A stretch of DNA of 64,000 bases from Sarcocystis neurona (lineage: Eukaryota > Apicomplexa > Conoidasida > Eucoccidiorida > Sarcocystidae), in assembly GCA_000727475.1 (NCBI GenBank), contig KL647289.1:3735600-3799599 (forward strand). Direction: 5' to 3'. The first letter of the stretch is position 1; the number at the start of each line of letters is the position of its first letter. The position numbers and the translations under genes were made by a program. This document shows positions 37,001 through 50,340 of the stretch, one piece after another. A model generated the notes under the pieces. It was not told the DNA's origin, did not search any database, and was given only the letters and a program-made list of their open reading frames with translations.

Positions 37001-40000
37001 AACGAATTTCTGCCTGCCTGGTGCTACGTTCGATGATACGCTGGTCGACAGGGATGGGGTGCACGTGTGCAGCGAGGCCGCGCAGCAAGCAGCTCTCCAG
37101 GTGTACCATCCCTGTCAATGTCTGCCGTGTTTGTGCAGCTTTAAGACTGACTATACGTGCGTTACAACGTGGGGCCTCCAGTACACAAATATATACAAAT
37201 GCAGGTGTATGCAGGGCGTCACGTGCGGTGTGTGCACATACTGTATCCTAAATGTACACGCACGGATATATATATATATATATATATACGTATGTGCGGT
37301 GGATGTTTGTACCTACCCACTGCGGACGTAGATGTAGGTGGTGATGTGCTTCTGCACGTGTCTATATGAATCGGTGATCTTTTGCATGCGTGCGCTTAAC
37401 CGTACGTAGCTATAAGCTCGTGTGTATACGTATATACGTCATATGCTTACGGATTAGAGGAGCAGAGAGTGCCGCTACAAATCCTGAGAGGTAGGACGGC
37501 CTTCCAGTGAATCAATATACACCTAACTATATATCGCTCTGGAAGCACGCTGCTGCGCGGGAAATTGTGTGAACACAGCAGTGCCTGTTTGCATGTGGTT
37601 GTGTGTGTGGATGTATGCCGTTACGTCTGTCACCTTTCTCTGCTGGATCTATTTGTTTTCTTCTTCGACTGAAGGACCTGGTCTTGTATAACGTGTCTTT
37701 TTCGGTTTTCTACAGACCGAGCCGCGCGGGCACGCACGTGTAGAAACACGTAGTTGGAGTTGTACGTGTGCTGTCTGCATCGCTTTTCTGTGCTTCCCTG
37801 TGTTGTGGGCTGTCCAGTCCGTGTTTCGTCCGCTCCTGTTTCTCCTTGTAATTTCGCAGGTGGAAAAGCGACTGATGTGCGACGTGCCCTTCGGGCTGCT
37901 GCTAAGCGGAGGCCTCAACTCATCTATTGTGGCAGCAGCTGCTGTGCACGAGTTTCAGAAGCATTCGGCCAGCGAAATGGATAGTCACTTGTGGACACAT
38001 AAACTTCATTCTTTCTCCATTGGCATGAAGATGTCGCCTGCGCTCAAATATACTCGCACCGTCGCCGGTAAAGAGGAGGAGGTGGAGAAAAAAGTCACGA
38101 CATACATATATCTGCATACATATGATTAATGCACGTCAGCACAAGGGACATACTGAGACACAAGCACATATCTAGAAGACGATGAGAGAAGCAACTACAC
38201 AGAAGACACGGACGGGTGTCTAGGGGGGAAAGGAGTAAAAAACAAATCCATCCATACGTCGTTCTCTCGAGAGTGTGCATCTTCGTCCGCGTACGAGGCG
38301 TACAGCTACTCACAGTCGACGCACAGGTTAAGTTTCGCGGCTTTCTCATCAAGGTGTTTCTTGTCCTCGACGATGTGCGTGTTCTTGCCGGTTAACAGGA
38401 AAGGAGTCTAGTACACATATTCGTGTATACTTGTAAAGAAACTGATGTAAATCTGTGTGTATGTGTAGGGTTCTGTCTATGGGTGTATTTGCCTAGGTGT
38501 GTACACGCGTATGTGTCTGTACTTGTATATGTGGACGTAAAGGCAGTATTTCCGTTAGTGCGTCTCTGCGTATATACTTTGACACACACACGAGTATGCG
38601 TATGCGCATATACATGTATACGTGTGTGTGCAGACACAAGTTCTTGTACAGGAAAGTATGCGAAGGTCCCGATCCGTCCACGAAGGTGTACATATATGTA
38701 TGTATACGCGTATGTGTGTGTGTAGCTAGGTGGGTGCATGTGTATTTGCCGACGTTTTTATCCGTATACGTAAGACTGAGTGTTGTGGTGGCGCGCACAC
38801 ATTCTCCCAGTGTGTTTGTTTTTGGCAGAGAGGAGTGTATAGTAGTGGTAGAGAGGGACGTAAGCGCTCTTGAGCACCCTATCACGGCTTACCATCTTCC
38901 CTGTGTATATAGACGTGTGTTCACCCGTGCACGCGCCTTGAAGACGCGAGAAGCAGCAGCGTCTAACAAATGTGTTTCTAGGCTCCACACCATTCTCTCT
39001 GTATTGACGCGTGCGCACCTTGCAAAGGAGGAAACCGAGCACCCGTGCCTTACCGTTTTATTCAAACAACTGCAAGTAGACACACGTGTGTGTTCACGTA
39101 CATATTGTTGCGTGCGTCTTCTTCCTTTACTCTTCTTACACGAATACGAGTGAAACGTTCTCTCCAGAAATAAATCTACGTGTGTGTGTGTGTGTGTGTC
39201 TTCGTATGGATGTATGTATATGTAGATGTACCTCGTGGACTCCTCAGACAAAGTTTACTTGTTTTGGTTTGCCAAGACGCGCGAAGCGACGGCCGTCTGT
39301 TCTTGTCTCCGCCGCACACTCGTCAATAATGAAGAGAATACGTTGATGTGTTTATGTGTCGTTGCAGAGGCCCTAGGAACTATCCATCACGAGTTCACGT
39401 TCGAGCTGGAAGAGGGCCTGAACGCGTTGCAGGACGTGATCCGCATGATAGAATCGTACGACGTAGCTACCGTGCGCGCAGCCGTGCCAATGTACTTGCT
39501 TTGCAGGTGAGAAAAATGCGATGACTCTCGCCAGACGGTAGTAAGAAAAGTGGAGGAGGATGTAGCAGGTGACTGATGTCACCTGGCACCGCCCCGGACA
39601 AAAAGCTTCGTATAGGTTTTGTGATGAGACGTGTTGTATAGGTCTGCCTGCACGTCGTCACGTATGTTTATAGGTGACGAAGAAACAAGGTAGCGAAAGA
39701 GATAGCGCAAACGCCTCCCTTTTCGCCCACACCAAGAAGGAGTGCGCATAGGAGGGCTTGTGGTTGACTCTGTCGGTAGAAGCAGCAGCAGCTGCTGCCG
39801 GGGCGAAGGGGTGGTCGCCTCCGTATGGAGAAGTTCTGCGTCTTCGGTAAATACTGAGCGACACTTGTGTAGACTGCGGGAGGGCATCTCGAGGAGGGCT
39901 CGCAATTCTACACGTACATATGGTGTGTATATGTGTGATATGTGGTACTACGGAAAAATTTTTCCGACTGTCTATCTGCTTGCTATGCGCGTGATGCGCG

Positions 40001-43000
40001 TCCACACGAAACCAGCAGCCGCGTGACACGGCCCCACTTCCTTTCACGAGTGCTTCCTCCAGTTCGTTCTCTTTTTTCCTTTTCGTGGAAACAAGTAGAC
40101 GCCTTGATTCTTTCGCTGTCTACACGTGCAAACGTGTCTACGTTTATCTGCGTAGGTAAAGAGCTGTGCGTTTCTGGCTGGTTGAGACGGTTTTTGTCTC
40201 TTCTTGTGTACCTCCGTCTGAACTCTGTGATTCCTGTGCACCACGTCCGTGCAGGTTAATTAAATCTCTGGGGATTAAAGTCGTGTTGACCGGAGAGGGT
40301 GGCGACGAAGTGTTCGGGGGCCTTCCGCACATGGGAGAAATCACCAGCCGCGAAGGGTTTCAACGCGTGAGCTGCGTCACTTCTTGTTTTCCTCTCTCTC
40401 CTCCTTTCTGGCCCTGGTTCGTCTTCGCTGTGTATTCAGCAAGAAGTGGTCGTCTGTCTTCCGTGCATTGTTTTTGTCTCCTGCCGGTGCGTATTATCTG
40501 TCACTATCTCACCAGCTTTCTTGGTGGGGGGTCGTACGCTTCTCTGGCTGCAGCTGCGCCTCCTTGCTGAGAGAGCGAACCGCGTTTTTTCTTCGTGCTG
40601 TGTTACACCTACTTTCCCCGTGTTTCTTTTCTTCGCGGTTGCCGCCGCGTGCTCCTCTTCTTCTCCGGCAGCCCGTGTGTCTGCTTTTTCTGCTGGTGCT
40701 GCTGCTGTTCGGCGGCCGCGCGCGACCTCCTTCCTCTGCAGTGTGTGTGCGTCCGGAAATCTGCTCCTGCTGCTGTGCCTGCTCGTAAACTACAGGAGCT
40801 GCAGCAGAAGCTGGAGCTGCTACAATATTACGGGCTCCTGCGCGCCAACAAGGCGTCGATGGCTTGGGGGATTGAAGCTCGCGTCCCCTTCCTTGACCGG
40901 GTATTTAGAACTTCTTCTGAACTTCTCATATGCGTGTGCTTCACTTTGTCACGTTGTGCCACTGGGAACTGTCAAGGTAGACACTCCACCTCTGCACCCC
41001 TCGCCTCTCTGTGTGTGCGAGTGTACGTACACCTGTAGCTGAGTCCCCGGTTGTCGCGGCGTGATCCCTTGCTTGATCGAATATAGCTGGATCAACTACA
41101 CACGTTTAAGTTTATAAAGATATACATACGTAAGCGTCCTCCCGTAGTGCACGCATGCGTCTGGACATATAAATATATATGTGTACATACACATGTATAG
41201 TTCTGTCTTTGTGTGGGCGCGCTGGTGCGAGTGGACACCTGTGGATACATACTGCCACACATGCACATTCGCGTGAGTATACCCGCTTACCCTTACGGTA
41301 GATTTTCCCTTTGCATATTCGCATCACTATACCCGCTTGCCCGTAGTGTATAAATTTTCGGTATTCTCATGTACGTGGTGTGGGTAGGTGTGTGTGTTCA
41401 AACGTGTATTTGTACACACAGACTAGACTACGCATATCAACGTTTATACACATGTATACACATGCGTATATACGCCTGATCTGCGCGTGGGACGCAGACG
41501 CGCATAGGCATATCTTCGCGTACAGGTTGGTCAAACGGAAGCGCGTCTTTATGTATGTCGACTCCTAGTTGTATGTACATACGTAAGTGTGAAGTGCATG
41601 CGTCATCGGTTGCGTACACAAGCATACATATATATGTATGAATTCTACGTACGTGGGTATATTTCTCTGTTTGCGGATTTTGCGAGTGGAACAACAGGGT
41701 AGTGGCATTGCCCAAGGCGTCGAAATTCTGGCCGACTCGTCTCTGAAAAAGAAACACCAATATGTGTGTGTGTAGTATCTCCCCGACTACAAATACACCT
41801 ACACACACGCGTACTACATATCTGCAAAGCTCTCGGTTAACTCTCTGCGTAGGTGCTTCTGAGGGTAAAGTCACGTATTCTTCTTGCGTGTGCGCAGACG
41901 TGTATCCGCGTGCTTCTTTCTCTCCTTGTGTATTTGCCATGCGCTCTCGAGTGTATATATATATATATATATTTGTGCGCGGCGTGCGTATCAAAGCGTG
42001 GACGAGTCAAGCTGCGTTTCTCCCCGCTAGGCAGGGGGTCCCGTGCTTTCTCCGTTGTCCATGGTTTATCTTTTTCGTCTTTGTCACTCTGTGTAGTTCC
42101 TCCCTCCGTCCTCGGTATTCGTAGTGTCCGTCGAGCGGCCATCGTTGCTTTGTTTTTCCGTCTTCCGTTTGTATTCTTTGCTTCCGGGACCCGTAGCCCG
42201 CGCGGCTTCTCCGCTGTACAGACAGCAGGTTTTCTCTCTGCCACGTTTCGCTTGTAGTTACTTGCGTGGATGCCCTGCTGTTGTCATGGTCGCGACGCCC
42301 CTTTGATGTGTACGTACACTGGGCGCCTTCGCTTTTTCCTGGTGTGCTGCATTGGACCCGTCCACCCGCTGTTGCGGGCACTTCCTTCTACACGCGCACG
42401 CCGGCGTTGTCTGCAAGCCACGCTTCCGTCTTTTTACTCCTGGTCGGGTCTCTGAATTTTTTGCGCGTCACGTAGGCATTCCTGGACTTTGCGATGACTA
42501 TCGACCCTGAGAACAAAATGTGGAAGGAGGGCCGCCTGCCGAAACAAATTCTGCGCGACGCGTTCAAAGGATATCTCCCCGATGAGTGTCTCTACAGCAG
42601 GACGGAGTCGGACAACAGTGAGACAAATAGGCGCAGAAAAAGCCAAGACAGTGCGGGAGAGATACTAGAAAGATGGACAGCTGGGCAACCAGGTGGACGG
42701 GAAGAAAAAAGAAGCGGAGGAGGAGAAAGAGCTGGGCGAAGGAAACTCGTGGCTCTCTTTTCGACAGTCTCAGCCAGTCGCAGTCGTTAGTATCCCTCCT
42801 AGTCTTGGAAATTACCCCTTTTTCCTTCCTTTTCTCATTCCTTGTGGTTGTGCCGCCGTGTACATACAAGTGTGTGTATGTGTGCAAGTAAGTAAGCATG
42901 TGTGCATGTACATATATAGATATATATATATACATCTATACGTGTAAATGTGTACATATGTGTGCGTATGTATAGATTGTGCGTACACGCCTGACAGACA

Positions 43001-44068
43001 CAGACACGCGGTGTACGTATACCCGCGCCTGGCAGTCTTTGTATATTTATATGTACATATATACGTTTCCCTAATTTTGACAAAGTAGTCGACGGAATAA
43101 AGACCCGAGTAGACATATACACATACGTGTGTGATCGTTTGGATCCGCACGTATACCGAGAGGGTGAAAAACGTACCTACAGGTAGTACACACACGCTTA
43201 TATTCTCACGTGGCTCTTGGTGAACTAAACAAATATGTAGACTTGTCCGTAGGTGAATGCGTAGAAACGTGTCGGTGCTCAAACGTCTACAACTGAACTG
43301 TCTACCGACGGGTATCTGTGGATATACGTAAGTGTCTACGCGTAAATCCACACACATGCCTATATATGTGTAAGTGTCCTTTCAATATGTAGATGGAGCC
43401 TGCTCAAGTTGGATCGAGGGTCTGACGGCATACGCGGAGCAGCAAGTGACGGAGCACATGATGCGCACGGCAAAGGTTCTCTTCCCCTACAACACCCCTA
43501 CTACCAAGGTCGGCCGTCTATACGCATGTATACACGTGTACGTGGAGAGTTCGACGGACAGGTAGATAGATAAAGAAAGTTTGCACGTGTTTGTGGGATT
43601 GTCTTGTGGAGTTTTGCGAGGAGCAGCAGAAACAGCCAGTTGCAATACCAGGAGGAACAGACGCAGAGCACGGTACCAGCGGCCGCAGTCACACCCTCGC
43701 TGCTGCAATGCAAATCAACACACACAGGAGCAGCAAACTGTAAGATCAGCATACGCTTCGCGGGCGTGGAGCCGACGACACATATGCGAATGAGGAAAGC
43801 TGTCTCGCCCTTGCGTCGGTTGTCACTGTGTATGTATGTCCACGTCTGTCTGTTCCTCTGTACCATTGTGCGCACATTTATATATATATATGTAGAATTG
43901 TTGTGTGTCTGCAATCACGTGATACAAATATAGTTTTCCCTTCCTGTTGCTCAGGAGGCGTACCTGTACCGCAAGATCTTCGCGAAGCACTACCAAAAAG
44001 AATGCGCAGCGCGCACGGTGTACATGGACTTGCCCTCCGCATGCAACGGGTTCACCACGACCAAGTAG
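31051..44068 (+). CDS. Asparagine synthetase (glutamine-hydrolysing), 11 exons, complete
   Basis: Makes asparagine from aspartate, ATP and glutamine in the cytosol. Exons: 31051-31130, 33087-33226, 35108-35302, 36006-36289, 37860-38067, 39368-39506, 40255-40366, 40796-40900, 42476-42617, 43393-43508, 43955-44068. Every junction is GT-AG and in phase; 1635 nt, 544 residues, a normal length for the plant/AsnB type. The amidotransferase half has Met then catalytic Cys2 (MCGILAI), RHRGPDW at 29-35, RLAIVDP, NGEIYNH at 79-85, LDGMFAFV and the plant-like [12 protein letters not shown]. The synthetase half has the ATP loop SGGLNSS at 249-255, [10 protein letters not shown] at 362-371, [19 protein letters not shown], and ends NTPTTKEAYLYR plus a short tail. 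Odd: the loop Asp is Asn253 (AAC for GAC). The exon 8 acceptor (40795) was chosen because it gives the family spacing; an alternative at 40741 adds 18 residues. Confidence 0.94.
31131..33086 (+). other. Intron 1 of asparagine synthetase
   Basis: Donor GTAAGTG, acceptor CTGCTGGAACAG. It splits the Met codon before LRHRGPDW. No other gene recognised inside. The other asparagine synthetase introns (0.4-1.9 kb) likewise hold only TATA/TGTG microsatellites and pyrimidine-rich stretches towards their 3' ends. Confidence 0.8.
37265..37288. repeat. TA microsatellite
   Basis: Twelve uninterrupted TA units in intron 4 of asparagine synthetase. Confidence 0.9.
39179..39199. repeat. TG microsatellite
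   Basis: About ten TG units in intron 5 of asparagine synthetase, about 170 bases before the exon 6 acceptor. Confidence 0.9.
41262..41360. repeat. Imperfect 49-bp duplication
   Basis: CATTCGCGTGAGTATACCCG followed about 49 bases later by CATATTCGCATCACTATACC, each then continuing CGCTT(A/G)CCC, TAGATTTT/TAAATTTT. In intron 8 of asparagine synthetase. Confidence 0.65.
41953..41972. repeat. TA microsatellite
   Basis: About ten TA units in intron 8 of asparagine synthetase. Confidence 0.85.
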
Positions 44069-44141
44069 TTCTGCTGATGGATCCCATCGGCTTCCAGTGC
44101 GGACGCGTCCCACTACACTTGTTGGTTCGCCCGCTATGCGC

Positions 44142-44275
44142 GTAGACGCTGCTCCTCTTAGCGCTGCTGCGACGGCTGCTGCCGCTGTTGCTAATGTTTC
44201 TTCTCACGCCGTGCCACTGCTGCCGCTGCAGCGGCTGCTGCTGCTGTTGCGGCTGCTGCTACTCGTGATTCTCTC
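44142..44275. repeat. GCT/GCC-rich trinucleotide tract
   Basis: Imperfect run of GCTGCTGCG, GCTGCCGCT and GCTGCTGCTGCT units starting about 75 bases after the asparagine synthetase stop. On the plus strand the same bases read as Ala, Leu or Cys runs depending on frame. Such tracts elsewhere in the window code for Ala or Gln, so this may be the relic or exon of something else. Confidence 0.7.
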
Positions 44276-44445
44276 GCGCTGTGTCACGCAGCGACTGTGG
44301 CTGCTGTGGTACTCTTGCACAGAGCGGTAATGGCACTGGTCGCCAGTGCAGCGGCGCGTTCGATTAGGCCTCTCTGCAGCGCATACGTGGGAACGGCCCA
44401 GTGGAGAAAATTTTGCATGCGTGCGCACATAGCAGCACGTGTGGT

Positions 44446-44467
44446 TATATATATATATATATATATA
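44446..44467. repeat. TA microsatellite
   Basis: About eleven TA units downstream of asparagine synthetase. Confidence 0.9.
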
Positions 44468-47400
44468 CACTCGATTGTATGCTGGTGTATGCGTAGCCCT
44501 GGATCGCCGTACATGTGTGACTGGGTGCAAATAGGTGGATATTTACTACTATACCGGTGTATAGACGTCTGCATGAGTATATGCAGGCAAGCAAAAGTAA
44601 AAGATACAGTCCCCAATTTTTGAGTGAGTACTTTTTAAGGTAATGGAGGGAGCTGCGTAGTACGTGCGTGCGTACGTGGAAGTAGGGCGGTGGGAGGCAG
44701 GTCCTCTACAATATATGTATATCTACCGCTACATCTATACGAGTACCTACACACGTCCTTGTACATTTTCGAACGAAGCTTGCTTCTTTCATAAGGATAA
44801 AGAGACATTTTTAAGCGTGACTCAGCACTTTTCGTAGCTGGCCCATCCACGTGTGCGACTGCAGTAGAGAAAGAAATTCTGCTTGTCGGACCTACTCAAT
44901 GCCTGCCTGCAACAGGCGCAGCACCAGCTGAAGGCGCAGCAACTGAGTCGCTGCAGTAGTAGATCTCGTGCAAAAGTCGCAGCAGCATCAGCAGACCTCA
45001 GCTGCGGCAGAGATACCAGCACCAGCGTTCAAGCAGCAGCAGGAGGGTAGTAGCGCCCGCTGTCGGTGGGGAGATACGACGTGCTCTTGTGAGAAAGACA
45101 CCAAGTTCCACTACAGTGCAAACGAGAAGCACAGGCTTTTGTGCAAGGTTCGCGCGTAGAGAGGACTTTGCAGTGCCACCGGGGCGAGTATTAGGCAGCG
45201 AAGCCTGCATTTGTGTTCAAAAATACATATAACAGGTAATGTAGAGGCCGATTTGACTTGAAGGTGCATTTTTCTTCGTTCCCTCGCTTTTGAGTGTTCT
45301 TGTCTTCCTGGTCGTACAGCTCGCTTGTTCTCTTCGAAGACGTTGTATACACAACTGCCGGAAGGGACGTCGTTGACAGCTGCTGTGCTGCTGAAGACGG
45401 GGTACGACGGAATGCCAGCTGTGTCCTAGAAGTGAGAGAAAGACAGAAGAGGGCAAACGTTCTCCCGGGTTTGCAAGAAATACAAGAAGGAAGAATTCCT
45501 CGTCCTTCACAGTAGAAAAAGAGCACGTATACCTATAGATGCTAAGAAGAATTGTGTACGATAGAGTGTAGCTGAAGCGCGCGTGTTGCATGTACACCCC
45601 ACCGACTCGTGGGGAGAAGGAACCGCGTAGTACGTCTGTGGGGCGCAGAGATGGAGACGCGCGTGTGCGTCTACGTACACCGAAGAAGTCCTTTTTTCTA
45701 CATTCACGCTGTTGTCCCTCATTTCTCATGGAAGTTCCGTTTTAATTGGCTGCTGCGAGGAAGAAAGTTTTCAAGCTGCACCGGCGCGCGATAGGCCCTT
45801 CGTAACTGTCGACGCTGTCTTAATTAGGGCTTATAAGCGAGGCGGAGCACGAAACAAAGAAGACGATGAAAGGAATCAGAGATGAAAATGAAGGAAGAAG
45901 TCTGTTGTGCGGAGACTGCAGGGGGAAAGGGATGTGGGAGGACAGCTAACTTTCCGCTGGAAAGTAACAGTGCGGGAGTGTGGAAGCAAAGTGAGAAACC
46001 CGAGAGAGTGGGACGTGCTTTCGGACGCAGGGACGAATAAAAATGATTCTACCGAAAGCAGAAAATAGCCTTTAGACGGGACGAATGTGAGACGAAAACT
46101 AGCAGACCAGGAAGAGGGGCAGAAGGCGGTGGGTGTGGATCTCTAAATGCCCGAAGAGGTGACAAGCTATAGAAAAGACTGTTTGCATCAGCGGAACGAA
46201 CGAGAGAAGAAAAAACGAAAAGGCAGTTTGTTCGTTGGCGGGTGTGAAGCACAGGCTTCGGGCGAAGGAATCTGTGGGGATAGTCTTGCGGCTCATGAGA
46301 CGCGAGAAGGGAATCGAAGGTGAACATTCTCTCGTTAATAGGGAGGAATGACAACAAGTGATCTTGTTAAGCCAAAAGAAAGAGAGACCCGCAGGCCCCA
46401 TACATTCTTGCAATGCTGCGCAGGCAACTAGTGCACAAGGAGCTTTACGGCGACTTAGGTACAAACCAGGATAAGCACTTGTACGCACTGGCACGTGTCT
46501 ACATATGTATATATATAGGTAGATATACATAAATGTATGTATATATATACATATGTATGTGTATATATATACTTTCCCGCGCGTATGCTTGTGGAGCATT
46601 CGTGTAGGGAACACATGCGTATCCGATGTACGTATGGGACACACTAATGACGACATTAAGGAGTATTGAAGAAGGAAGGAAGCCGGAAGCGTCGAAATAG
46701 AGACAAGGGGGTTAAGTATCGACGCGCGGTGCGGGAAGGAAGGGGGGCGCTGCAGCAGAAAAGAAACGGACGACAAGTCGCAGGAATACAGCTACTTTTT
46801 CTGCGGGCCCCGAGGAAGAGCGGAAGCCCAAAAGGCAACAAACAAAGATCAGGCCCCTGCCTCGTCAATTCAATGTCGCGTCATTGAGGCCAGTCTCTTT
46901 TGAGGCCTGGGTTCGCAGCTGTACACCCATATATGTATATGAATGTGTATGCGTGTGTCAGGGCATAGATCAACCACCGGTTTATTCCGGCTCAGTAATC
47001 ACCCATTCTTCCTGGTCACCGTGGCAGTCATGCTACAATCGCGGCTTCCTTTCACTGTAGCGCAGTCTTTTACGCGGAAAATTGTCAGGGAAGCAGTTAG
47101 ACGATTTGTCTAAAACGTACCTCCCTACGTGTCCGTCTCTCTATGTAGAGGCGGCTGGATCGCACACGAACTCCTGCGTGACTATCTGGGTGGTCCGTAG
47201 GCGGGAGTCTTTCTTGTGTATATTCCTCCCGGTATGCCGAGGTCTGTGTTGTTTTTCACGTGTGAACAGCGATCTCCTCCTCCTGCAAAGAAAAGTTTTT
47301 AGAGACGCAGCAGAACGTTTTCTTGTGTGCTGAAGCCGTTGCCGCAGTTGTTGCTTGATTTTTCAGCACTTTGTAGAGACCAGTATGCATGTGTCCTGGA

Positions 47401-49059
47401 GTTACACAAGACGATCTATCACGTACACAGGGCTCTGCGTGCAGAGGGTCCGTGGTACATGTGTAAGAGTTTCTCTCTCCGCTTCTTTTTTTGCATATAC
47501 GTGTACAGTACCGCTGGTCCCCGATACAGAGGTCTCTACACGTGTGGCAATTTTCTTAGAAGAGTCAGTTAAGTGTGTCCTGGGAGAGAGAGGAGTCTCA
47601 AGATGGGGATCCTTCCAAGCACGTATATAGACACAAGTGTTCTCCTGTGTAGAGGAGCTTGTTTCAGCGGGGGTCGCAACTCACAAACAGAAAGTAGTAC
47701 CTGTCAGTAAACATCGTGTGGATTCCCCACCTCGCTTTGAAAGTTTGCTTCAGCAGAGCAGCAGCTGTGAACATGGGTGTACCCATGCGTACTTGTTTTT
47801 TGCTGTGTACTGCTTTGTGTGGGAGGCGCCCACGCAGAGAAGGTGCGCGCGTGTATATGTCTGTATACCTATTATGTATATATGTGTGTGTGGTTGCTTA
47901 TGTGTATATATGTGTACACGTGTCTATACAAAAATACACCTACGCATCTGCAGAGATGTACACGGACCTATGTCGTGTGCGTGCATGTTTAGAGTATCTC
48001 TCACATGTAGTAAATGCAGCCTGTGGCTGCATACGGAGAAGGCGTGTTACATATATTGGTGTTCACACGTGCGTGCCGGTATGCGCATATCTATACGTAT
48101 ATACATGTCAGAGGCCGTACGTGCTTGTTCACAGGCTCCACGTGAGAGGCGCACGTATCAGCAGACGCTGCGTGGGGGTAGCCAAGCAAATCAAAGGCTT
48201 GGATTTGCTTGTGTGCCCTTTGGCTACAGAGAAACAGGTAGACTAATGTGTCGTCTCTCCAACTCGTGTGCAAGCCGGAATTTATATGCATGCGTATAAC
48301 GTCGTAATTTCGTTTAAACGTACGCACACGTGCCACTGCACGTCCTTGGAGTGGAAGGGTGAAAACACGTCATCACTCAATTTTTTCTGCATTTTTTAGC
48401 CGTATTTTTTTTTCATCGACCTGCTCTCCAATGTGAAGAGCGGCCCAGGCAGGAAAGCAACATCGCCTCGCGAAGGCAGCTGCCGTCACCGACGTAGGTA
48501 CACCACAAGGTACTGCTGCTGCGCTTATCCTCCTTATTTTGGGAAAGGACGCACCAGGACTTCCCTCGTCGGAGTCATTCGTGCTTTTTGGGACGCATTC
48601 ACGCATTTTCACTTTTTTATTCCCTTTTTGCGTGTTCTATTATAGCCTGATTTGCTCTCTGCAGTACGTCACAAATGTTGAATGAATTACTTTGGATACA
48701 CGCGTATGCGTGTGTGTGGACTGCTGGAACACAGCGTACTCATTAGTACATGTAAGTTTTTATCTACTACATGTAAGTAGTGAGACAGAGAGGAGGCGAG
48801 GAGGGACCTGCTGCGTGGATGCTTGCAAGTGATTCCTACATATGCACCTATATATCACGTGTCCGTACAAGCCACGCAGCACGTCCCCCGTGTATTCAAG
48901 CATGTATATGCACATGCAAACCCAAACATACAAACGTGCGTATGTACACGTACGTATACGTATGAATTTATGCTTCGACAGAGGAGTGTACCCACGGAGC
49001 AGGACAAGTTACGACTGGGTGTGACCGGAGCTACGTGTGAGCACACTGTGCAAACATTC

Positions 49060-49061
<2 letters not shown>

Positions 49062-49091
<30 letters not shown>
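49062..49091. repeat. TG microsatellite, 15 units
   Basis: Longest pure dinucleotide run in the window: TG repeated about fifteen times without interruption. Confidence 0.95.
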
Positions 49092-49094
<3 letters not shown>

Positions 49095-50237
49095 GACCAG
49101 ACGCGTATGTGGGGGTGCACAGATGGATATTACACGTGTATGGTTGAACACGCGAAAAGGGTATGGAGGCATGGATGCGCTCTCGATACCCCCATAAACT
49201 TAATAACCATCTTATGTGAACGGAAAATGTGGACAGCGTGCGTACTCCTGTAAGTGTATGTACGTATAGGACTGTGTTACTAGATAGTGGAAATATGCGG
49301 TGGAATGGAAGCTTGCCCCTTCAGACGAAGAATTCTCTGCTACCTGTCTGTCAGCCACGCATCACAGTCGGTCTGCTGCAATTTAGACACGTGGTCCTCA
49401 CAGGCCATTCGTGCAGATAGTTTCGATCAGTGCCCCACCCGTATACGTGTGCTGCGGGGCGCACCGCCACGGCATGGGAATACACAGTACATATTGTATA
49501 TCGAGTATTAGAACACCCTGCCTAAGGCTATCAAGTCTGTTGTGTGACCTGCCACACACGTAACTTGCCGTACAGAATACAGCCCCGCCACTCTAATTGG
49601 ACACGCTATAGTGAGTTTCTGCAGAAAATATACGTTGTTGACTGCAGCGTAGCCGGAGAAAGAAGTATCTGTGGCGTTGAGTATGCAGGAGCCACACGTG
49701 TAGACGTGGCCATAGTTAAGACACCATGTAATAGTAAAGCTTGTCGCAGATTTCTGCGTGTAAGAGCCTTGAGCTCACCTCGACGCAGCCGCAGCCCACA
49801 GAAAAAGTGAGCCCCAAAGCATTTCAGGTGAACACGAAACGAACGAAGGGACGAAAACGCGCAAAGGTCGCGTCACTAGCAGCGCCCGTCCCGTGCAAGC
49901 GCACTGCGGTGGTCGAGAGCAGCTGCAGTCGTAGCCTGTTCAAGTCGACGTAGAGCGGTGGGGCAAGAGTCAAAATAAAGCGGGTATGGAGGTGGTCGAA
50001 CGGACTCAACCTCTGCGCGCATATCGATGCGTATTTTCTACATACAGTTGCAGACAACGTAGTCTTCAGAAGAAGGCTTACGGTACTACGTACGTGTGCA
50101 TAGAGCTGTACGCATGTGCGAATATTTGGTGCAGCAACCACAGGTACACAGTGTAGTCTGGTGAGCTATAAGGGTTTATATGGAACATGTAAGCGCAGTA
50201 TACAGTCAGTGCACAGCTCTGGACAGTATAAGGATAT

Positions 50238-50340
50238 CCGCGTGCCCTTAGTGTCCGGAAAGCGGCACAGCTATTTTTGCTATTGGCTACCCGCGTACCC
50301 CTAATGCTCGGAAAGCGGCACAGCTATTATTGCTATTGGC
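50238..50340. repeat. 53-bp tandem duplication
   Basis: Copies at 50238-50290 and 50291-50340, both starting CCGCGTRCCC and sharing GGAAAGCGGCACAGCTATT and TGCTATTGGC. The period equals that of the 14351 array but the sequence is unrelated. Confidence 0.85.

Noticed and set aside
39001..39250. Extra exon within intron 5 of asparagine synthetase
   Set aside because: Exons 5 and 6 join in phase to give family-like [12 protein letters not shown] with no gap.
40742..40795. Longer version of asparagine synthetase exon 8 starting after CTCTGCAG
   Set aside because: In phase and open, but it adds 18 residues where plant and bacterial enzymes have none; kept only as an alternative.
43947..44330. 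Plus-strand frame overlapping the last asparagine synthetase exon
   Set aside because: Different frame from the enzyme; its Ala/Leu content comes from the GCT tract.
45840..46380. Long minus-strand frame rich in Ser, Phe, Leu and Pro
   Set aside because: The region is purine-rich on the plus strand; the frame is compositional.
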